Shown piece by piece: positions 1 to 4,336 of a stretch of 6,036 nt of DNA. Both the position numbers and the translations under genes were made by a program. The DNA is from Prevotella sp. CAG:617 (GTDB lineage Bacteria; Bacteroidota; Bacteroidia; Bacteroidales; Bacteroidaceae), in NCBI GenBank assembly GCA_000438115.1, contig FR903617.1:1-6036 (forward strand). The letters run 5' to 3'. The notes beneath the pieces were generated by a model. That model had not been told where the DNA came from, made no database searches, and saw nothing but the letters and a program-made list of their open reading frames with translations. Numbering within the stretch: the stretch's first letter is position 1; every line of letters begins with the position of its first letter.

Positions 1-109
1 GTTTATGCCCTTAAACATAAAAACTAAAGCGTTTGCAATACCTTTTCAGGCATCCCCCCCTCCTATTTACACTTCGTAAAAAAAATACAGGGTGCATCCA
101 GACCAAACT

Positions 110-151
110 CGGCGGCTCGGGATAAAATTTCCGAGCCGCCGAAAATTTTTT
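110..151 (+). terminator. GC-rich hairpin with T-run, probable terminator
   Basis: A perfect 11-bp inverted repeat, CGGCGGCTCGG at 110-120 and CCGAGCCGCCG at 131-141, encloses a 10-base loop. On the plus strand it is followed by AAAA and then six T (146-151), so the better terminator reading is rightward, for a gene lying off the left edge. On the minus strand only AGTTTGG follows, so it would be a weak terminator for the permease, although no other hairpin downstream of that gene is evident. The remainder of 1-261 shows no gene: reading frames there run straight through this hairpin and have no recognisable protein features. Confidence 0.5.
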
Positions 152-261
152 CCGAACCACCTTGTTCCGACCAAAAGCTAGGGCGGGAAAATGATGAGGA
201 CAAACGGGCGTGAAATAACGATATGACAAACTGCAAAAAACGGAATAGATGCCTCAACAAC

Positions 262-1230
262 CTACAAAAGCCAATTGAACAAATACCCCGACAGGACAAT
301 AAAGGCGGCAACGGTACCGAAGAAAATGCCAATGAGGCGCCAGGTCATGACTTTTTTCAGCAAAGTGGCCTCCGGCAGAGACAAACCGACCACGGCCATC
401 ATAAAGGCAATGGCCGTGCCCAACGGAATGCCTTTGGCCACAAAGACCTCAACTACGGGCACGATTCCGGCAGCATTGGCATACATGGGGACAGCCAGAA
501 TAACGGACAGGGGGACGGCGAGCCAATTGCTGCGTGACATATAGTGCGCAAAGAAGCCTTCGGGTACAAAGCCGTGCATGAAAGCTCCGATGGCAATGCC
601 TATGAGGACATATATCAGGACGCCTCGCACAATGCGCCACGCCTCACGTACGATGGCGGGCAGACGACGAAGAAAGGGTATCTGCTTTTGCTGCCACCCG
701 TCGGTCTGCAACGCAGACTGATGCTGCAGCTGGCGGACCCAATCGCTCAGATAGGGCGAAAGATTCATACGCCCCAGCACCATACCTCCAACTATGCCCA
801 GCAGAATGCCGCTGACAATGTAGACCAGCGTAACCTTCAGGCCGAAAGCACCCAGAAACATGGCCACGGCTACCTCGTTGACCAAAGGAGAGGTGATGAG
901 AAACGAAAACGTAATCCCCAGAGGAATGCCTCCCTTGACAAAGCCAATGAACAAGGGTATGGACGAGCAGGAGCAAAACGGTGTGATGGCGCCGAAGAGA
1001 GAGGCCAGCAGATACTGCAGACCATACATACGATGGGTGAGCAGATAGTTACGCAGACGCTCAATGGGGAAACAGGAATTGACAATACCCATGAGCACGC
1101 TGATGCAAAAAAGCAGAATCAGAATCTTGATGGTATCGTAAAAGAAAAAGTTAAGGGCCGTGCCCCACGTGGTGCCGGCCCTGAGGCCAAACACTTCATA
1201 GACCAGCCAATCGGCAAAATACTGTATCAT
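262..1230 (-). CDS. ArsP/DUF318-family permease (putative organoarsenical or metalloid efflux)
   Basis: A 322-residue inner-membrane permease starting at ATG 1230-1228 and ending at TAG 264-262, close to the usual ArsP length. Hydrophobic segments lie at about residues 29-50, 70-95, 102-129, 132-153, 203-219, 237-260, 266-287 and 299-318, in two halves separated by a hydrophilic, Gln/Arg-rich cytoplasmic loop at about 160-200. Family-type motifs are visible: TPFCSCSSIPLF at 83-94 with Cys86 and Cys88 in a membrane helix, SPLVNE at 114-119, and PMYANAAGIVPVVE at 248-261 in the second half. Characterised ArsP proteins export trivalent organoarsenicals; other members of this permease family have no assigned substrate, so the substrate here is inference. 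An operator palindrome (1248-1265) lies 17 bp before the start, and the upstream thioredoxin gene has its own terminator, so the permease is probably a separate unit controlled by the nearby ArsR-type repressor. No Shine-Dalgarno sequence is present. Confidence 0.85.
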   Translation of the reverse strand: MIQYFADWLVYEVFGLRAGTTWGTALNFFFYDTIKILILLFCISVLMGIVNSCFPIERLRNYLLTHRMYGLQYLLASLFGAITPFCSCSSIPLFIGFVKGGIPLGITFSFLITSPLVNEVAVAMFLGAFGLKVTLVYIVSGILLGIVGGMVLGRMNLSPYLSDWVRQLQHQSALQTDGWQQKQIPFLRRLPAIVREAWRIVRGVLIYVLIGIAIGAFMHGFVPEGFFAHYMSRSNWLAVPLSVILAVPMYANAAGIVPVVEVFVAKGIPLGTAIAFMMAVVGLSLPEATLLKKVMTWRLIGIFFGTVAAFIVLSGYLFNWLL

Positions 1231-1247
1231 ACCTGTCAGAAAAATTA

Positions 1248-1265
1248 ATTCGTCATTATACGAAC
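1248..1265 (-). promoter_or_regulatory. Operator 3 for the ArsR-type repressor, permease promoter region
   Basis: The palindrome TTCGT-CATTAT-ACGAAC (with a leading A) matches the two other copies at 1678-1695 and 2064-2081 in both half-sites and in the six-base spacing. It sits 17 bp upstream of the permease ATG and just downstream of the terminator of the preceding gene. Read on the minus strand its centre contains TATAAT, so it may overlap the core promoter. Binding by the repressor encoded at 1717-2043 is inferred. Confidence 0.75.
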
Positions 1266-1279
1266 AATAAAAGGTTTAT

Positions 1280-1315
1280 AAAAGCGGCAGTAGCCACAAG
1301 AGGCCCTACTGCCGC
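1280..1315 (-). terminator. Intrinsic terminator after the thioredoxin-like gene
   Basis: A 10-bp GC-rich stem, GCGGCAGTAG at 1284-1293 and CTACTGCCGC at 1306-1315, with a 12-base loop. On the minus strand it is followed by TTTT and then AT-rich sequence. It lies 25 bp after the stop of the thioredoxin-like gene and before operator 3, separating the permease from the upstream gene. Confidence 0.75.
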
Positions 1316-1340
1316 CGAAAAAAACAGGGAGGAGGCGGTG

Positions 1341-1573
1341 TCAGAGCCCCAAAATCTTTTTGACATCGGAAGCCGTAGGCACCTGTCCCTTAAACCTGAC
1401 TTCACCGTCAACCACTACGGCAGGAGTGGTCATGACGTTGTAGTTCATGATTTCCATCATGTCGTCTACCTTGGTCAGTGTAGCGTCGAGATGATTCTCT
1501 GTAATGACTTTTTCAATAACCTGACAGGTTGCCTTACACTTGCTGCACCCCGGTCCTAATATTTGATTTCCAT
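1341..1573 (-). pseudogene. Small thioredoxin-like redox-active disulfide protein, frameshifted near the start
   Basis: Read in the main frame from TGA 1343-1341 upward, this encodes a glutaredoxin/thioredoxin-fold protein of the small 'redox-active disulfide' type (about 77 residues, full length for the family). It has the GPGCSKC active site (Cys10 and Cys13 if repaired), a nearby Cys17, the cis-proline segment MTTPAVVVDGEV (Pro51) and the C-terminal helix ASDVKKILGL. The only plausible start, ATG 1573-1571, gives Met-Glu-Ile-Lys and then TAT TAG, a stop. Adding one A to the AAA run at about 1562-1564 restores MEIKILGPGCSKC. In the main frame there is no ATG, GTG or TTG between the TAA at 1586-1584 and the active site, so an alternative start does not rescue it. 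The cause may be a true mutation or a sequencing error. Its likely role, as a thiol partner to the permease and ArsR regulator beside it, is inferred from the frequent grouping of these families. Confidence 0.85.
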
Positions 1574-1625
1574 ATAACTGAATTTAATAGTAAAACAAAT
1601 TCCACATATTTCACTTTGTCTGAAA

Positions 1626-1654
1626 CAGCTGCCCGGAACTCCGGAATGCAGCTG
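1626..1654 (-). other. Hairpin in the leader of the thioredoxin-like gene
   Basis: CAGCTGC at 1626-1632 pairs with GCAGCTG at 1648-1654, and CCGG at 1633-1636 with CCGG at 1641-1644, leaving a three-base bulge and a four-base loop. On the minus strand only TTTC follows, which is poor for a terminator. It lies between operator 2 and the gene start, so it would be in a leader of roughly 100 nt. It could be a weak terminator for arsR or a leader structure; the sequence does not decide. Confidence 0.4.
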
Positions 1655-1677
1655 CACTAACACCCGCCCCGTTTGCT

Positions 1678-1695
1678 ATTCGTAAAACTACGAAC
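1678..1695 (-). promoter_or_regulatory. Operator 2 for the ArsR-type repressor, upstream of the thioredoxin-like gene
   Basis: The palindrome TTCGT-AAAACT-ACGAAC (preceded by A) differs from operator 1 at only 2 of 18 positions. It lies 21 bp after the arsR stop and 104 bp before the thioredoxin-like start. Read on the minus strand it contains TAGTTTTA, close to the Bacteroides -7 consensus TAnnTTTG, at the same offset as in operator 1; no clear TTTG -33 box precedes it. A run of nine T at 1713-1705 (minus strand) lies just upstream. Confidence 0.75.
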
Positions 1696-1716
1696 ACACT
1701 ACATAAAAAAAAAGAC

Positions 1717-2043
1717 TCACAAGCAGCAGCTCTCTTCCTTACAAAGAGGTTGGCTGAAGAATCCGGAAAACATCGTCCGGGCTATCTCCCAATTTTTACG
1801 ATTGATGCAATACTTTACCTTGGGAGCCTCAATCTCGCCCTGAATAAGTCCGGCCGACTTAAGCTCCTTGAGATGCTGCGACACCGTAGCCTTGGCAATA
1901 GGCAGTTCCTCGTGTATATCGCCAAAAAAACAACTATCCTGCGAAGCCAGAAACTGCAGGATGGCAATGCGCGCAGGGTGTGCCATGGCCTTGGCAAAGC
2001 GGGCCAGCTGCTCCTGATGTTCAGCATATTTTCGGTTGTCCAT
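1717..2043 (-). CDS. ArsR/SmtB-family transcriptional repressor
   Basis: A 108-residue winged helix-turn-helix repressor, ATG 2043-2041 to TGA 1719-1717, typical family length. The N-terminal helices hold the family signature MAHPARIAILQFL (20-32); the recognition helix is in IAKATVSQHLKELKSAGLI (49-67); the wing is at about 68-80. By-eye alignment with E. coli ArsR puts Phe39 and Gly41 where the metal-binding CVC cysteines of the ELCVCDL motif would be, so the classical site is absent. Instead Cys38, Cys79 and a C-terminal cluster Cys101, Cys106 and Cys107 (CKEESCCL) are available as a thiol or metalloid sensor. Members of the family are dimers that leave DNA when they bind the ligand. Operator 1 lies 20 bp before its start, implying autorepression, and matching palindromes precede the next two genes. 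The inducer, arsenite, an organoarsenical or another thiophile, cannot be read from sequence. Confidence 0.92.
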   Translation of the reverse strand: MDNRKYAEHQEQLARFAKAMAHPARIAILQFLASQDSCFFGDIHEELPIAKATVSQHLKELKSAGLIQGEIEAPKVKYCINRKNWEIARTMFSGFFSQPLCKEESCCL

Positions 2044-2063
2044 AACGATATCTACATTTTTTT

Positions 2064-2081
2064 GTTCGTAAAATTACGAAC
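2064..2081 (-). promoter_or_regulatory. Operator 1 for the ArsR-type repressor, arsR promoter
   Basis: A perfect 8-bp inverted repeat, GTTCGTAA at 2064-2071 and TTACGAAC at 2074-2081, around a two-base centre. It is the most symmetrical of the three TTCGT-N6-ACGAAC copies and lies 20 bp before the arsR ATG. It covers the probable -7 element, so a bound repressor would block polymerase. Autoregulation is an inference from position. Confidence 0.8.
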
Positions 2082-2100
2082 TTTACTTCACACTGCCAAA
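2069..2100 (-). promoter_or_regulatory. Probable arsR promoter of the Bacteroides type
   Basis: On the minus strand TTTG at 2100-2097 is followed after exactly 20 bases by TAATTTTA at 2076-2069, matching the Bacteroides -33 TTTG and -7 TAnnTTTG elements except for the last base. The -7 element lies wholly inside operator 1. The start codon is 25 bp further on, giving a short leader. Confidence 0.6.
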
Positions 2101-2260
2101 TATATCATAGAGAAAAAAAATGGAACTGCTCGTCCACCCCCATTGCGGAAACATGCATACAGCGGCGATGCAGCCGGCTAACTGTCATCCCCCTATCCTA
2201 TGCAGAAGCGGCAGGAAAATTTTCGGGCACGCCTCCAGACGGATGTATGCGCATACAACT
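2082..2260. other. Intergenic stretch between arsR promoter and ompA terminator
   Basis: Apart from the -33 box at 2097-2100, this part of the 320-bp arsR-ompA gap shows no gene. It has a 12-bp perfect palindrome, GTATGCGCATAC at 2245-2256, and an 11-base direct repeat AAGCGGCAGGA at 2206-2216 and 2266-2276, the second copy being part of the ompA terminator. A plus-strand frame from ATG 2120 runs through the terminator and the antisense of ompA and has no protein-like features. Confidence 0.5.
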
Positions 2261-2304
2261 AAAAAAAGCGGCAGGAGTAGCGTATTGCAAACGCTACTCC
2301 TGCC
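2261..2304 (-). terminator. Intrinsic terminator of the ompA-family gene
   Basis: A perfect 14-bp stem, GGCAGGAGTAGCGT at 2270-2283 and ACGCTACTCCTGCC at 2291-2304, with a seven-base loop. On the minus strand it is followed by GC and seven T (2267-2261). It starts about 60 bp after the ompA-family stop codon. The plus-strand side has A-runs only, so it acts leftward. Confidence 0.9.
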
Positions 2305-2363
2305 TTCCTGTAAAAAAAACAGTTTTAAATTACGTCAGGACACATGTCCTAAAGTGTCGTTTA

Positions 2364-3482
2364 TTATTTTTCTTCAGCCAGACCGATTACGACGCGATTC
2401 TTGTCGTTCTCGCCAAACGGCTGCACGGTGTCACCTTTGTAAGAATACTTAATACGTGATGCACTGATTCCGTATTTCTCCGTGAGTGCCTTGTTGACGG
2501 CAGCCGCACGTTTTTCAGAGAGGGTACGGTTGATGGCAGCGGTACCCGTTCCGGCATCAGCATAACCTACGAGCTCAACCTGAGCAGACGGATGCTGTTT
2601 GAGCCATGAAGCCAGATTAGCCACCTTCTGTTCCTCGGTTGCAGACATCGTTGCGCTATTGATGGTGAAGAACACCTCAATACGTGTCTTGGCCGGAGCG
2701 GGTGCAGGTTTGGGTTCGGGCTTAGGCTCGGGTTTAGGTTCGGGTTTGGGCTGCGGAGCAGGAACCGGGGTTACAGGTGCGGGAGTTACAGGCTGAGGTT
2801 TGGGCTCAGACTCCTTGGCCTTACCTTTCTTGAAACCAAACTTATAGGTCAAACCAATCATGGCATTTACCTGCCAGTCGCCGTGGCCATTGGTCTTAGA
2901 GTTGTAACGGTCGTGAAGATTGTTGGCCGTTACTTCCAGGTTCAAGCCCCAGTGTTTAGCCAGATTTGCTTCCACCTGAACGCCGGCTCTAAAATTGTGG
3001 ACCAGACGGTTGTCGTCCCATGCATAAGGAATGGAAACCGATGGATTCTGGGTTAACAAATTGTGCAGGTCGTCGTTGTTCCACGCATAAGAGAGGCCTA
3101 CACCACCAATGAGGTAAACATTGATGGGATGTACCTTTTTGTGGGAAAAGATGTTGCACAAATTAAACATGAAGTCAACATCGGTTGTCACATAATTATA
3201 TTCATAGGTCTTGTTTATAGACTCAATGCCTCCCTTGTTCTGCCAACCGCTCACGTTCAGTCGGGCACCGATTTCAGGTGAGAAGAAATGTCCGACAGAG
3301 AAAGCTCCCATCGGCATAATCAATTTAGAAGGGGTGTAATCCGTAAAGGTAATTTCACCACCACCCTGCACACCGATAAAGGTGTACGGATAGTACGTCT
3401 GCTCGTCAGCACTCTGTGCTACGGCAGGAGACAATGCACTTACGAATAAGAGCAAAGCTGCCCATAGTTTTTTTCTGTTCAT
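2364..3482 (-). CDS. OmpA-family outer-membrane protein with C-terminal peptidoglycan-binding domain
   Basis: A 372-residue protein, ATG 3482-3480 to TAA 2366-2364, with a second TAA directly after it. Residues 1-23 form a signal peptide (MNRKK, hydrophobic core, AVAQ end), so the mature protein lies in the outer membrane. Residues about 30-216 alternate aromatic and polar residues as in an eight-stranded OmpA-like barrel and end in YKFGF. A proline-rich linker with KPEP repeats spans about 225-265. The OmpA C-terminal domain covers 268-372, with GYAD (Asp309) and TLSEKRAAAV (Arg325), the pair that contacts peptidoglycan diaminopimelate in this family, and a closing NRVVIGL. It probably tethers the outer membrane to the cell wall. 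It is transcribed alone: a promoter element lies upstream and a strong terminator downstream. The exact Bacteroidales paralogue cannot be named. Confidence 0.93.
   Translation of the reverse strand: MNRKKLWAALLLFVSALSPAVAQSADEQTYYPYTFIGVQGGGEITFTDYTPSKLIMPMGAFSVGHFFSPEIGARLNVSGWQNKGGIESINKTYEYNYVTTDVDFMFNLCNIFSHKKVHPINVYLIGGVGLSYAWNNDDLHNLLTQNPSVSIPYAWDDNRLVHNFRAGVQVEANLAKHWGLNLEVTANNLHDRYNSKTNGHGDWQVNAMIGLTYKFGFKKGKAKESEPKPQPVTPAPVTPVPAPQPKPEPKPEPKPEPKPAPAPAKTRIEVFFTINSATMSATEEQKVANLASWLKQHPSAQVELVGYADAGTGTAAINRTLSEKRAAAVNKALTEKYGISASRIKYSYKGDTVQPFGENDKNRVVIGLAEEK
2707..2748 (-). repeat. 12-bp coding minisatellite for the KPEP linker
   Basis: Three tandem 12-bp units (2713-2724, 2725-2736, 2737-2748) of the type GGTTCGGGTTTA, differing at one to three positions, plus a half unit GGTTTG at 2707-2712. 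On the minus strand they encode the KPEPKPEPKPEPKP linker of the OmpA-family protein. Unit gain or loss would change linker length by four residues without a frameshift. Confidence 0.8.
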
Positions 3483-3543
3483 AATAATTATCTATTATTT
3501 AATAAATTATCACGCAAGTTAAATCAAGACACTTAATATTAAG

Positions 3544-3551
3544 CAAATATA
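3544..3551 (-). promoter_or_regulatory. Candidate -7 promoter element of the ompA-family gene
   Basis: On the minus strand the octamer TATATTTG is an exact match to the Bacteroides -7 consensus TAnnTTTG, 61 bp before the start codon in an AT-rich region. No clear TTTG -33 box is found at the usual distance, which keeps confidence moderate. Confidence 0.5.
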
Positions 3552-3630
3552 CGACAATAAAATGAGATGAGTGCAGTTTAATAAAAAAATTTTAAATCCG
3601 CCCATATCTGAGACACAGTTCGTCAGAATA

Positions 3631-3695
3631 AAAAAAGGTGCAGACATATGCAAACTGAATGGTAAGACACACAAATTCAGTGCATATTCTGCACC
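3631..3695 (-). terminator. Intrinsic terminator of the DPP III operon
   Basis: A long imperfect stem: GGTGCAGA, ATATGCA and CTGAAT blocks at 3637-3660 pair with ATTCAGTGCATATTCTGCACC at 3675-3695, with a one-base and a two-base bulge and a 14-base loop. On the minus strand six T (3636-3631) follow the stem directly. It begins 27 bp after the stop of the AlkD-like gene. Confidence 0.88.
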
Positions 3696-3722
3696 CTATT
3701 ACGGGGAGGGATGATGCAGGAA

Positions 3723-4319
3723 CTAAAGGTTCAAAGCTTTTTCAGCAGCAGCTTCTTCCTGCGGTCCTAAATCCATATACTTCATGATGGCCCGGCGCGC
3801 TGCACTGGCCACACGGCCATCGTCACTGCGAACTGCGGCAACGGCCTGGTCAAGAAACTCATCGGCATCACGCCCTTCGGGACGCGCTCCACGGGAAAAC
3901 AGGCGGGCCATCAACTGGAAACCACACTGCTGGCTGACGGAATGTGAAGAAGCCATCCACTCATAAGCCTTTTCGGAAGCATAGGGCAAGTTCTGGAAAA
4001 GATACATTACGCAGCACTCCACTTCTTCCGTGAATCTCATTGATTCAACCCAGATGTCGGCCAACTGAGGCGGAAACTGCCCGACAGGCTGAAGCATGGC
4101 TGCCAGCAGACGACACTCGCGAATGTCTTCCTGCCAAAGAGCCTGGGCAAGTTCGTGGGTATGAGGCAACTCCTGCGCCCAGGCCTGCAGGCGCGGCAAT
4201 TCGACACCGAAATTAACTTTATAGGTCAGGCCCTTTTCGCGCATGGAAGCAGACACCACACCATTCATCATACCGCGCAAGGCACGTTTGATTTCGCGTA
4301 GCTGTTCGGCTGTATCCAT
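3723..4319 (-). CDS. AlkD-like HEAT-repeat protein (DNA alkylation repair family), probably lacking catalytic residues
   Basis: A 198-residue, all-helical, soluble protein, ATG 4319-4317 to TAG 3725-3723, without signal peptide. Its helix pattern resembles the AlkD DNA glycosylase family, somewhat shorter than the characterised AlkD of about 237 residues. Landmarks by eye: MREKGLTYKVNFGVELPRL (26-44), LWQEDIRECRLLAAML (61-76) like the LW...RE helix of AlkD, and AYEWMASS...QQCGFQLMARLF (118-141) like the W.....W.RR.A helix. The AlkD active-site segment WDxVD reads TEEVE at 97-101, and the catalytic Arg position appears to be Gln, so base-excision activity is doubtful. It follows the DPP III gene by 17 bp and shares its terminator, so the two are co-transcribed. 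The fold assignment is from memory of the family, not a search; a related HEAT-repeat scaffold of unknown function is the alternative. Confidence 0.65.
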   Translation of the reverse strand: MDTAEQLREIKRALRGMMNGVVSASMREKGLTYKVNFGVELPRLQAWAQELPHTHELAQALWQEDIRECRLLAAMLQPVGQFPPQLADIWVESMRFTEEVECCVMYLFQNLPYASEKAYEWMASSHSVSQQCGFQLMARLFSRGARPEGRDADEFLDQAVAAVRSDDGRVASAARRAIMKYMDLGPQEEAAAEKALNL

Positions 4320-4336
4320 AATTTCAAATACGGTTA

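Noticed and set aside
73..88. TTCGTA near the left edge as a possible fourth operator
   Set aside because: Only one half-site is present; the ACGAA partner at the six-base spacing is missing.
11..332. Minus-strand reading frames at the left edge (72 and 89 codons)
   Set aside because: They run through the 110-151 hairpin and one overlaps the end of the permease; the starts are poor and the products show no protein-like pattern.
544..1248. Long plus-strand frame of 234 codons opposite the permease
   Set aside because: It is antisense to a clear membrane protein; its Gln/His/Arg-rich, featureless product is typical of a shadow of a hydrophobic gene.
1555..1573. Programmed -1 frameshift in the thioredoxin-like gene
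   Set aside because: The sequence ATC AAA TAT is not a canonical slippery heptamer and I see no stimulating structure right after it; a simple one-base deletion explains it better.
29..2295. 13-base inverted match TATTGCAAACGCT between about 28-40 (minus) and 2283-2295 (plus)
   Set aside because: One such match among all pairs in 6 kb is not surprising by chance, and one copy is simply the loop and stem of the ompA terminator.
2120..2452. Plus-strand frame of 110 codons between arsR and ompA
   Set aside because: It crosses the ompA terminator and the antisense of the ompA 3' end, with no promoter or recognisable domain.
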